Shown here piece by piece: positions 57,226 through 64,000 of a stretch of DNA of 64,000 nucleotides. The notes under the pieces are model-generated. The model was not told the DNA's origin, searched no databases, and saw nothing but the letters and a program-made list of their open reading frames with translations. Where the stretch lies: contig CAKTMO010000002.1 in assembly GCA_934573935.1 (NCBI GenBank), forward strand, positions 91,530-155,529. The letters run 5' to 3'. Position numbers and translations under genes: made by a program. The number at the start of each line of letters is the position of its first letter. Position 1 is the stretch's first letter. This DNA is from an uncultured Oscillospiraceae bacterium. GTDB taxonomy: Bacteria > Bacillota > Clostridia > Oscillospirales > Oscillospiraceae.

Positions 57226-59601
57226 TCATTGAGGGATCTCCTCCATCGTAAAGGCCTCCACAATGTCGCCTTCCTTGATGTCGTTGTATTTCTCGATGCT
57301 CAGGCCGCACTCATAGCCGGACACGACCTCCTTCACGGAGTCCTTGAACCGCTGCAAAGAGGCCAGCACGCCCTCGTGGATCACGATGCCGTCGCGGACC
57401 AGACGCACCTGGCAGTCCTTGCGCTGCAGCTTGCCGTCCTGCACGTAGCAGCCCGCCACGGTGCCCACGCCGGACACCTTGTAGGTCTGGCGCACCTCGG
57501 CATGGCCCAGCACCACCTCGCGGAACTTGGGGGCCAGCATGCCCTTCATGGCGGCCTCGATCTCGTTGATGGCGTCGTAGATCACGCGGTACATCCGCAT
57601 GTCCACGTTGGCGCGGGCGGCGCTGTCCCGCGCCGCGGCGTCAGGCCGCACGTTGAAGCCCACGATGATAGCCTGGGAGGTGGAAGCCAGCATCACGTCG
57701 GACTCGTTGATAGCGCCCACGCCGCCGTGGATGACACGCACCCGCACTTCCTCGTTGCTCAGCTTCTCCAGCGAGGCCTTCACGGCCTCCACGCTGCCCT
57801 GCACGTCGGCCTTGACGATCAGGTTCAGATTTTTCATCTCGCCCGCCTGGATCTGGCTGAACAGATCCTCCAGGGAGACCTTGGTGACGGGGGCATTGGC
57901 CTTGGCCTTCTCCTCGGCCTTGCGCTGCTCCACCAGCTCGCGGGCCAGCTTCTCATCGGCCACGGCGTTGAACACCGCACCGGCGGAGGGCGCCTCGCTC
58001 AAGCCCGTGATCTCCACAGGCACGCTGGGGCCCGCGTCGGTCATCCGCTGACCCTTGTCGCCCACCATGGCGCGCACGCGGCCCACGGAGGTGCCCGCGA
58101 TGATGATGTCGCCCTGATGCAGCGTACCGTTCTGCACCAGCAGGGTCGCCACAGGGCCGCGGCCCTTGTCCAGACGGGCCTCGATCACCGTGCCCTGGGC
58201 GGCGCGGTTGGGGTTGGCCTTCAGCTCGCTGACCTCAGCCGTCAGCGTCAGCATCTCCAGCAGATTGTCCACGCCCATGCCGGTCTTGGCAGAGATGGGA
58301 CACACGATGGTCTCGCCGCCCCACTCCTCGCACACCAGGCCGTACTCGGTCAGCTGCTGCTTGATGCGGTCGGGATTGGCCTCCGGCTTATCCATCTTGT
58401 TGATGGCCACGATAATGGGGATCTCCGCCGCCTTGGCGTGGTTGATGGATTCCACCGTCTGGGGCATGATGCCGTCCTCGGCGGCCACCACCAGAATGGC
58501 GATATCCGTCACCATAGCGCCGCGGGCGCGCATGGAGGTAAAGGCCTCGTGGCCCGGGGTGTCCAGGAAGGTGATGGGCTTGCCGTGGATCTCCACCTGA
58601 TAGGCACCGATGTGCTGGGTGATGCCGCCGACCTCGCCGGAGGCCACATGGGCGTTGCGGATATAGTCCAGCAGGCTGGTCTTGCCGTGATCCACGTGAC
58701 CCATGACCACCACAACGGGGGCGCGGGGCACCAGATCCTCTTCCTTGTCCTGATGGTCGTCGATCAGCTTCTCCTCGATGGTGACCACGACCTCCTTCTC
58801 CACCTTGCAGCCCATCTCCTCGGCGATGATGGCGGCGGTGTCATAGTCGATCATCTGGCTCAGGGAGGCCATAATGCCGTTCTTCATCAGGCACTTGACC
58901 ACCTCCGCGCCGGTCTTCTTCATGCGGCTGGCCAGCTCGCCCACGCTGATCTCATCGGGGATCTGCACGGTGACGGGGGTGTTCTTGATGACCTCCAGCC
59001 GCAGCTTCCGCAGCCGGTCGGCCTCCTCCTGCTTGCGCTTGTTGGTCATGGGACCGTTCTGCCGCTGCTTGTTGTTGCGGAATTTCTCCTTGCCCTGCAG
59101 CTGATCCTTGTCCCGACGGCCGCGGTTGCCGCCGCTGGTGCGGTCGGCCATATCCTGCAGCTTCTCGTCGTACTTGTCCAGATTCACATTGGTGGCCTTG
59201 CGGGTGTCCACCACCTGCTTCTGGGGCACACGGGACATGGGCTTCTGGGGCTGGTTATTGTTATTATTGCTATTGTTGCCGCCATTTCCCTGGGCCTGGG
59301 CAGGCTTCGCCTGCTGGGACTGCTGGGGCTTCTGGGCCTGGGGCTTGTCGCCCTGCTTCTTCGGCTCCGGCTTCTTCTCCTCGGTCTTGGCGCCCTCGGC
59401 AAAGATCGTGGCGATGCTGGCGATCTGATTGTGCTGGGTCAGGTATTCAAAGATCAGGCTCAGCTCCCGATCCTCCAGCACCTGCATATGATTCTTGGGT
59501 GTTTCGGCGTACTTGGTCAGGATCTCCGTAATATCCTTCGTGGCGACGCCGAAATCCTTCGCCACCTCATGCACTCTGTATTTGTTTGCTACGCTGCCCA
59601 A
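57226..59601 (-). CDS. infB: Translation initiation factor IF-2
   Basis: 791 residues, starting at a TTG codon with GGAGGTGG about 9 bases upstream (no ATG fits). N-terminal IF2_N ([20 protein letters not shown] near 8-27), a low-complexity Lys/Gln/Asn-rich region (~70-190), then G domain: [15 protein letters not shown] near 299-313, DTPGHEAF near 343-350, [10 protein letters not shown] near 396-405; beta-barrel and C-terminal domains follow, with [19 protein letters not shown]. Shorter low-complexity region than in many Firmicutes. It brings initiator tRNA to the 30S subunit. Confidence 0.96.
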   Translation of the reverse strand: MGSVANKYRVHEVAKDFGVATKDITEILTKYAETPKNHMQVLEDRELSLIFEYLTQHNQIASIATIFAEGAKTEEKKPEPKKQGDKPQAQKPQQSQQAKPAQAQGNGGNNSNNNNNQPQKPMSRVPQKQVVDTRKATNVNLDKYDEKLQDMADRTSGGNRGRRDKDQLQGKEKFRNNKQRQNGPMTNKRKQEEADRLRKLRLEVIKNTPVTVQIPDEISVGELASRMKKTGAEVVKCLMKNGIMASLSQMIDYDTAAIIAEEMGCKVEKEVVVTIEEKLIDDHQDKEEDLVPRAPVVVVMGHVDHGKTSLLDYIRNAHVASGEVGGITQHIGAYQVEIHGKPITFLDTPGHEAFTSMRARGAMVTDIAILVVAAEDGIMPQTVESINHAKAAEIPIIVAINKMDKPEANPDRIKQQLTEYGLVCEEWGGETIVCPISAKTGMGVDNLLEMLTLTAEVSELKANPNRAAQGTVIEARLDKGRGPVATLLVQNGTLHQGDIIIAGTSVGRVRAMVGDKGQRMTDAGPSVPVEITGLSEAPSAGAVFNAVADEKLARELVEQRKAEEKAKANAPVTKVSLEDLFSQIQAGEMKNLNLIVKADVQGSVEAVKASLEKLSNEEVRVRVIHGGVGAINESDVMLASTSQAIIVGFNVRPDAAARDSAARANVDMRMYRVIYDAINEIEAAMKGMLAPKFREVVLGHAEVRQTYKVSGVGTVAGCYVQDGKLQRKDCQVRLVRDGIVIHEGVLASLQRFKDSVKEVVSGYECGLSIEKYNDIKEGDIVEAFTMEEIPQ

Positions 59602-59656
59602 ATAAAGCCACCTCCGTCTTAAGTCACCGGCGCTGCCGCGCCGCGTATATTCCTGC

Positions 59657-60289
59657 TTACTGTTGGCCGGACTTCTTCCGGCCGCTTCCCTTGCCCCGCT
59701 TCACCGGCAGCGAACCGGCGAACCGTTCACGGGGCAGCTGGGCCTTTTTCTGCCGCGGGCCCTTTCCCGCCGTACCGCGATAGCGCTTCACGCCATCCTT
59801 CGGCAGCCGGACGGTCTTCTCCGCCGCGGCCTCCTGCGCCGGCTCCGGCGCCTTGTCGCTGAGGACACGGTGCTTGCCCTGCCGCAGATTCTTCTCATGC
59901 CGCGCCTGCTCGGCCCGACGCTCCATGGCCCGCTGGGCCTTGCTGTCCAGCTGCTCCGCCGCCGCGCCGTACTTCTCCGGCTCCATGGCCGCCAGCTTTT
60001 TGGCGATGGCTCCGGCAAGGCCGATGTCCGTCACCGCGCACATAGCCACGCTGCTGCGGCCCAATGCCCGTCCCAGCGCGTCCTTGTCCGCGGGGATCGT
60101 CAGACACAGGCACCCGCCGCTCTGGGCGAAGGAAAACGCCCTGCGCTGGCTGGAGGGCCCCGCGTCCCGCGCCGTCAGGATCACCCGCGCCTTGCGGGCA
60201 CGGGCGGCGGCGCCCACCGGCTCCTCGCCCACCTCTGCCCGTCCGGCCTTCTTGGCCAGACCCAGCAGGGATAATACCTGTTCCGTCAT
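59657..60289 (-). CDS. ylxQ: YlxQ-type L7Ae protein with long basic tail
   Basis: 210 residues: residues 1-100 form an L7Ae/L30e-type RNA-binding domain ([18 protein letters not shown], then [20 protein letters not shown] and [20 protein letters not shown]). Usual YlxQ proteins are ~100 residues; here an extra ~100-residue Lys/Arg/Ala-rich tail follows ([20 protein letters not shown]..., [12 protein letters not shown]), probably disordered and RNA-binding. Overlaps ylxR by ATGA. Confidence 0.88.
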   Translation of the reverse strand: MTEQVLSLLGLAKKAGRAEVGEEPVGAAARARKARVILTARDAGPSSQRRAFSFAQSGGCLCLTIPADKDALGRALGRSSVAMCAVTDIGLAGAIAKKLAAMEPEKYGAAAEQLDSKAQRAMERRAEQARHEKNLRQGKHRVLSDKAPEPAQEAAAEKTVRLPKDGVKRYRGTAGKGPRQKKAQLPRERFAGSLPVKRGKGSGRKKSGQQ

Positions 60290-60564
60290 GTCCCGCCGCC
60301 TTCCATCTGCGCCTCCAGTGCGTCGTACACCGCCTCGGGGATGGCCGTCTCCAGCGCCCGCTCCAGTGCCTTGGACTTGCGGGCTTTCTTCAGGCACGCC
60401 ACGTCGGGACACACATACGCGCCCCGTCCGGATACCTTGCCCCGTCCGTCCAGCTGGATGTCGCCCTCCGGCGTGCGCACCACCCGCAGCAGCTCCTTTT
60501 TCTCCTTCATTTCACGGCAGCCGACACACTGCCGCTGGGGTATTTTCCTGGGCCTGACAGCCAT
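60286..60564 (-). CDS. ylxR: YlxR family RNA-binding protein (RnpM)
   Basis: 92 residues. Start MAVRPRKIPQRQCVGCREMK with AGGAGG 8 bases upstream; a GTG three codons before lies too close. Core GRGAYVCPDVACLKKARKSK (about 48-67). This family has been linked to modulation of RNase P. It overlaps the downstream ylxQ start. Confidence 0.92.
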   Translation of the reverse strand: MAVRPRKIPQRQCVGCREMKEKKELLRVVRTPEGDIQLDGRGKVSGRGAYVCPDVACLKKARKSKALERALETAIPEAVYDALEAQMEGGGT

Positions 60565-60582
60565 ACCGGCCACCTCCTGTCC

Positions 60583-61641
60583 TTACTCCCCGCTGTAGGA
60601 TGCGGGCTTGATGTCGATTTTATAACCGGTCAGCCGCGCCGCCAGACGGGCGTTCTGACCCTCCTTGCCGATGGCCAGGCTCAGCTGGTCGTCCGGCACG
60701 ATCACGCGGCAGGCCTTTCCCTCCGCCGCCAGACGCACCTCCACCACATCAGAGGGTGCCAGCGCCGCGGCAATGAACGCCGCCGGATCCTCGCTGTACT
60801 TGATGATGTCGATCTTCTCGCCCCGCAGCTCCTCCACGATGGCGTTGACACGCTGGCCACGGGGACCCACACACGCGCCGATGGGGTCGATGTTCTCATC
60901 CTCGGACCACACGGCCATCTTGGTGCGGTTGCCCGCCTCGCGGGCGATGGAGCGGATCTCCACCGTGCCGTCATAGATCTCCGGCACCTCCAGCTCGAAG
61001 AGCCGCTTCACCAGTCCCGGGTGGGTGCGGGAGATCAGCACCTGAGGCCCGCGGGTGGTGCGGCGCACCTCCACCAGATAGACCTTTACCATCTGGCCCT
61101 CCCGCAGCTCCTCGCCGGGCACCTGCTCGTTCAGAGTCAGCACGGCCTCGGTGCTCTCGTTGCCGCTGCCGATCTTCAGGATCACGTTGCCGTTGCGGGG
61201 ATCGATGCGGGTCACGGTGCCCGTCAGGATCTCGTGCTGCTTGCTGCCCCACTCGTCATAGATCATGCCGTGTTCGGCTTCCCGCAGGCCCTGAATGATG
61301 ACCTGCTTGCCGTTTCCGGCGGCGATACGCCCAAACTCCACATTCTCCACGGGGAAGTTCACCATGCCGCCCAGCTCGTTCTTGGCGCTGATGTGCCGCG
61401 CCTCTTCCAGAGAGATCTCGTTGGCGGGATCCATGACCTCCTCCACGATCTCCTTCTGCACGTACATCCGCAGGTCGTGCTTCTCCTCGTCCACGTCCAC
61501 GATCACGTTCTCCACGCCCTCGTGGTCCCGCTTATAGGCGGTGGTCAGGGCCTGAATGATCTTGCCCATCATGAAGTTCTGGGGGATGCCCCGCTCCTTC
61601 TCCAGCATGGCCAGCGCCGCGAAAATCTCGTCACATTTCAT
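60583..61641 (-). CDS. nusA: Transcription termination/antitermination factor NusA
   Basis: 352 residues. N-terminal domain with MLEKERGIPQNFMMGKIIQA near 12-31; S1 domain near 130-200; KH1 with LISRTHPGLVKRLFELEVPE near 218-237; KH2 with DPIGACVGPRGQRVNAIVEE near 271-290 and a third GxxGQN-like EGQNARLAARL near the end. Length is typical of Gram-positive NusA lacking the acidic repeats. It binds RNA polymerase and RNA hairpins. The leader of its operon has an intrinsic terminator. Confidence 0.96.
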   Translation of the reverse strand: MKCDEIFAALAMLEKERGIPQNFMMGKIIQALTTAYKRDHEGVENVIVDVDEEKHDLRMYVQKEIVEEVMDPANEISLEEARHISAKNELGGMVNFPVENVEFGRIAAGNGKQVIIQGLREAEHGMIYDEWGSKQHEILTGTVTRIDPRNGNVILKIGSGNESTEAVLTLNEQVPGEELREGQMVKVYLVEVRRTTRGPQVLISRTHPGLVKRLFELEVPEIYDGTVEIRSIAREAGNRTKMAVWSEDENIDPIGACVGPRGQRVNAIVEELRGEKIDIIKYSEDPAAFIAAALAPSDVVEVRLAAEGKACRVIVPDDQLSLAIGKEGQNARLAARLTGYKIDIKPASYSGE

Positions 61642-61675
61642 GGTCTAAACTCCTTCTATCTCAAACGATTGTCTC

Positions 61676-62134
61676 TTAAAATTCCACACGCAGGCGCACC
61701 AGCGCCACCTCGGCCCTTTCAAACCGCTCCGGCTCTTCGCCGCCCATGTCCAGCAGCACCGCGCCGTTGTCATACCCCGCCAGCTTACCGGCGAACTCCT
61801 TCCGCCCGTTCCGGTTCTGATAGGTCTTCACCAGCACCGGCTCCCCCATGAATCGGGTAAAGTCGGACGGCCGCTTCAGCTGCCGCTCCGCTCCGGCGGA
61901 GGACACCTCGAACATATAGCTGCCCTCAATGGGGTCCACCTCGTCCAGCAGATCGCTGACCTTGCGGCTGACGGCCTCGCAGTCCAGGATGTCCACGCCG
62001 CCCGCCTTGTCCAGATAGATCCGCAGATACCACTGCCCCGCCTCGCGGACGTACTCCACGTCCCACAGCTCGCAGCCGTTCTCCTTCACCACCGGCTCCG
62101 CCAGCCCCCATACAATGTCGGTGACTTTTTTCAT
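61676..62134 (-). CDS. rimP: Ribosome maturation factor RimP
   Basis: 152 residues. Start MKKVTDIVWGLAEPVVKENG with an AACGAGGAACG site; the longer frame runs into the leader hairpin. GCELWDVEYVREAGQWYLRI near 20-39 and GSYMFEVSSAGAERQLKRPS near 71-90 (normally VSSPGLDR; here Ala-Glu for Leu-Asp) identify it. It assists 30S assembly. First gene of the rimP-to-ribF operon. Confidence 0.93.
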   Translation of the reverse strand: MKKVTDIVWGLAEPVVKENGCELWDVEYVREAGQWYLRIYLDKAGGVDILDCEAVSRKVSDLLDEVDPIEGSYMFEVSSAGAERQLKRPSDFTRFMGEPVLVKTYQNRNGRKEFAGKLAGYDNGAVLLDMGGEEPERFERAEVALVRLRVEF

Positions 62135-62195
62135 ATCGTTCCTCGTTTCCCTTTCCCGTCTCTCCGCGATGGGTAAGAAACGGATTTTGCTCAAC

Positions 62196-62221
62196 AAAAA
62201 GAGCGGACGAACCGTCCACTC
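62196..62221 (-). terminator. Leader terminator (attenuator) of the rimP-nusA operon
   Basis: Minus strand: GAGTGGACG (62221-62213), loop GTT, CGTCCGCTC (62209-62201), 9 bp with one G-U, then TTTTTG (62200-62195). It is ~30-45 bases after the predicted start and ~60 bases before the rimP start codon. NusA-dependent control of its own operon through such a leader terminator is described for Bacillus, as I recall. Confidence 0.72.
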
Positions 62222-62247
62222 TCAGTCAACACATACTACCAGTAAGA

Positions 62248-62276
62248 AGCATACCACACCACCACCGGAATTGCAA
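62248..62276 (-). promoter_or_regulatory. Promoter of the rimP-nusA-infB operon
   Basis: TTGCAA (62276-62271), 17 bases, TATGCT (62253-62248), preceded on the same strand by an AT-rich patch. Predicted start ~62241. Confidence 0.78.
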
Positions 62277-62527
62277 GGCCTTTTTCGCCAAATCCCCCAT
62301 TTTGACAAACTTTTCGCCGTCAAAGAAGGCACCGCACCCCCAACTCCCCTCAGTGGATGCCCGCACCCTTCCGCAGCGCGGTCGCCCTCACCCCGCACGG
62401 TAAGCGCAAGGCATGCAGTATGACCATCCGTAGGGGCGGGGCTCTGCCCCGCCCACACGACTTACGACGGTATTTACATTGAACGACGGGCGGGGTAGAA
62501 CCCCCCCCTCACCGCAATCTCCCCATA

Positions 62528-62557
62528 AAAAAGACACCCCTTTCGGGGTGTCCTTTC
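62528..62557. terminator. Terminator of the 348-residue surface protein gene
   Basis: GACACCCC, loop TTTC, GGGGTGTC with A-run on the plus strand, so T-run on the minus strand where the gene ends. Confidence 0.85.
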
Positions 62558-62605
62558 CCACAGCAGTGCGGGGAGAAGCGCCGCTGTGCCCTATAGCATT
62601 TTGAT

Positions 62606-63652
62606 TTACCGGCCGTGCTTTTTGCCGACCCAGGCCATACCGGCGGCGCTCAGCACCGCGGAGACCGCGTACAGCGCCACGCCCATGTCGCCGGTCTTGG
62701 CCGCCTCTACCGTCTTGGGAGCTTCCTCCACCGCGGCAGGCGCATTGCTGAACCGCCGGACCGGCCGCTCATGGGTGTTCTCCGGCTCCTTCACCGGATC
62801 ATCCTCCGCCGGCTGCTCCGGCTGCGCCGCATCAGGAGCCTTCAGCGTAAACACTTCAGCTTGTTCTTCTACCTTTTTGCCGTTTTCATCCTTTTCCACT
62901 ACAATGGTAATATACTGATCTACCGCTGTCGGAAAATCTCTGTAAAGTGCAAAATATCCGCCAACCGGCTTATCTATGTAACTATTTAAGCTTTCAAAAT
63001 CCGTCAGCGTACAGTGATGACGATTTCTCAAAGGAATCATTGATTCAATCACAGACACTTCATCCATGATGATCTTTTCTGTCCAAAACTGTCCATTTTG
63101 ATTTTCAGCCGTCTTCTTCATGTGCAGCTCACTGTTGGTCAGCCGGATACCGTCATTCGTCATCCACCCCAAATGGGCCAACGTAACATTGCTGTTGTTC
63201 AACTCGAGCACACCCTGGTTATTTTCATTTACATTGGTGAAGTCACCATCATTCACCGTCAAGTCGTTCAGCACTAAATTGCCATAACGGTTATTCCCCA
63301 AAAACCGCAGCGTTGACCGATCCTTTCCTTCACCTTGGATGGTCACGTTCTGCACCGCCCCGTCAGAATTACCAATACTCAAACCGCCAATGGAGCACAC
63401 ACCCTTCACACAGATCGTGCAATCTTGGGACGGCAGTGTGACCGTTCCCGTGACCGTAAGATCCTGCATCGTCAGAACATTGCCTGTCGCGTCCCATGTA
63501 TACCCGTCCGCCGCCAGCGTCTTACCCCCGTGGTTGCCGTACACCAAATCCAAATTGTCTATCGTATGTCCGCCCTCCGCAAATGCCATTACCGGCACCA
63601 GCAGCAGCGCCATCAGCAGGGCCAGCACAGCCCCCGTGATCTTCTTCGTCAT
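62606..63652 (-). CDS. Secreted, wall-anchored surface protein of unknown function
   Basis: 348 residues. Start MTKKITGAVLALLMALLLVP with AAAGGAG upstream; a longer reading has no site. Signal peptide cleaved after AFA; a parallel-beta-helix-like domain (VTIQGEGKDRSTLRFLGNNR and later Asn-rich turns GNLVLNDLTVNDGDFTNVNE and GIRLTNSELHMKK); a Glu/Pro-rich stalk (~270-310); C-terminal AAKTGDMG, hydrophobic helix, and GKKHGR tail, like a degenerate sortase signal. More AT-rich middle than its neighbours. Single gene with a strong promoter. Confidence 0.78.
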   Translation of the reverse strand: MTKKITGAVLALLMALLLVPVMAFAEGGHTIDNLDLVYGNHGGKTLAADGYTWDATGNVLTMQDLTVTGTVTLPSQDCTICVKGVCSIGGLSIGNSDGAVQNVTIQGEGKDRSTLRFLGNNRYGNLVLNDLTVNDGDFTNVNENNQGVLELNNSNVTLAHLGWMTNDGIRLTNSELHMKKTAENQNGQFWTEKIIMDEVSVIESMIPLRNRHHCTLTDFESLNSYIDKPVGGYFALYRDFPTAVDQYITIVVEKDENGKKVEEQAEVFTLKAPDAAQPEQPAEDDPVKEPENTHERPVRRFSNAPAAVEEAPKTVEAAKTGDMGVALYAVSAVLSAAGMAWVGKKHGR

Positions 63653-63706
63653 CCCTTTGCTCCTTTCGTTCCGCAAAACCCTGACAGTTTCTACTGTAAC
63701 GCTTCT

Positions 63707-63734
63707 ATTATACACGTCTTCAAGTATTTGTCAA
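63707..63734 (-). promoter_or_regulatory. Promoter of the surface protein gene
   Basis: TTGACA (63734-63729), 16 bases, TATAAT (63712-63707): consensus elements, about 50 bases before the start codon. Confidence 0.82.
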
Positions 63735-63785
63735 TCATGCCAAAGTATGACCACGCTGTCGGCGCCTCCCACAGCTCTGGGAAGT

Positions 63786-63815
63786 AAAATGGCCACCCTG
63801 TGGGGTGACCATTTC
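63786..63815 (-). terminator. Terminator of the tRNA-Trp/Met unit
   Basis: AAATGG-CACCC stems around TGTG, with GGGTG-CCATTT; on the minus strand followed by TTTTAC. Placed directly after tRNA-Trp. Confidence 0.75.
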
Positions 63816-63818
63816 GCT

Positions 63819-63894
63819 TGGCAGGGGCAGAAAGGCTCGAACTCTCGACACGCGGTTTTGGAGACCGCTGCTCTACCAACTGAGCTATACCCCT
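63819..63894 (-). tRNA. tRNA-Trp (anticodon CCA)
   Basis: 76 nt with encoded CCA. AGGGGTA acceptor pairs with TGCCCCT-type 3' strand, D-arm TAGCTCAGTTGGTAGAGC, anticodon loop CTCCAAA in stem GCGGT/ACCGC giving CCA, T-loop AGTTCGAGCC. It lies 30 bases after the tRNA-Met, so both are one transcript. Confidence 0.95.
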
Positions 63895-63924
63895 ATATGA
63901 AACGGCTTGCGCCGTGATCGTAAG

Positions 63925-64000
63925 TGGTGGGCCTTCGGGGACTCGAACCCGGGACCGGACGGTTATGAGCCGTCTGCTCTAACCAACTGAGCTAAAGGCC
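63925..64000 (-). tRNA. tRNA-Met (anticodon CAU), lacking one base at the window edge
   Basis: 3' CCA end at 63925-63927; T-loop GGTTCGAGT, anticodon loop CTCATAA in stem ACGG/CCGT giving CAU, D-arm AGCTCAGTTGGTTAGAGC. The visible 5' end at 64000 is GGCCTT then TA, so the acceptor's first G lies one base beyond the window. Resembles elongator Met tRNAs; the minor tRNA-Ile with modified CAU is the alternative and is less likely on these arms. Confidence 0.88.

Larger units (their letters stand above)
62135..62605. other. Gene-free stretch upstream of rimP: leader, promoter and repeats
   Basis: 470 bases. 62196-62276 hold the rimP promoter and leader terminator (below). 62290-62420 contains no feature I recognise. 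62429-62510 holds two palindromic blocks of the GTAGGGGCGGGG-type family (CGTAGGGGCGGGGCTCTGCC and complement, then GGGCGGGGTAGAACCCC). 62530-62555 is the terminator of the surface-protein gene. Confidence 0.6.

Noticed and set aside
57229..59622. Very long open frames on the plus strand opposite infB, dpp and dnaX genes
   Set aside because: GC-rich genes produce long antisense open frames; these have His/Leu/Gly-heavy translations without family motifs or ribosome-binding sites.
63925..64000. tRNA-Ile with lysidine-modified CAU anticodon
   Set aside because: The D-arm, anticodon stem and T-arm match elongator Met tRNAs of Clostridia better; identity-element comparison would settle it.

Overview
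The window reads as the chromosome of a GC-rich, spore-forming member of the Clostridia, most likely an Oscillospiraceae-type gut anaerobe. Reasons: Firmicutes-style AAGGAGG ribosome-binding sites, a spoIIE gene, the SRP RNA-dnaX-ybaB and rimP-nusA-ylxR-ylxQ-infB-rbfA-nrnA-truB-ribF gene orders, many uncharacterised lipoproteins, and several families of short palindromic intergenic repeats. I see no prophage, insertion sequence, CRISPR array or rRNA. This assignment is inference; no 16S gene is present.

Layout. 1-7.6 kb: the end of pgi, a small P-loop protein, the SRP RNA-dnaX-ybaB unit (minus strand), two CobW/COG0523 GTPases (one with a huge His/Asp tract, one fused to an OB-like domain), a DHHW protein with a lipoprotein, and cytidine deaminase. 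7.6-16 kb: a MarR-controlled heterodimeric ABC exporter, an Asn-rich lipoprotein, uridine phosphorylase, a stress-type membrane protein, a CarD-like regulator behind a leader terminator, a DAP/ornithine decarboxylase-family enzyme and a short MGMT protein. 16.1-17 kb: one AT-rich gene that looks acquired, then tRNA-Leu. 17.4-25.3 kb: pyridoxal kinase, then an accessory surface locus: four or five secreted or surface proteins on the minus strand, divergent from an AgrA/AgrC-like LytTR response regulator and histidine kinase. Two of the surface genes are frameshifted and the kinase appears to have an internal deletion.

25.4-33.7 kb (minus): an oligopeptide-type ABC importer (A-B-C-D-F order) followed by thioesterase, DUF3810, DUF3786 and glycerate kinase genes. 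33.9-36.2 kb: AI-2E permease and a lipid kinase. 36.3-39.8 kb: two tandem, nearly identical sodium:neurotransmitter-symporter genes. 40.2-43.2 kb: a Fur-family regulator with a zinc/manganese ABC importer in one overlapping operon. 43.2-45.5 kb: HxlR regulator, LysE exporter, FMN-dependent dehydrogenase. 45.5-46.2 kb: a gene-free repeat cluster. 46.3-50.2 kb (minus): rpsF-ssb-rpsR, then dus-sigma-anti-sigma-queT joined by 4-base overlaps.

50.4-53.4 kb: a small membrane protein, SpoIIE, and a tiny divergent gene pair around a perfect palindrome. 53.4-62.3 kb (minus): the translation/transcription operon rimP to ribF, starting with a leader terminator and interrupted by repeat elements. 62.6-64 kb: a secreted surface protein, tRNA-Trp and tRNA-Met (the latter lacking one base at the window edge). 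The parts most worth a second look are the two-component/surface locus, the leader attenuators before carD and rimP-nusA, the AT-rich nuclease-like gene, and the CobW fusion.
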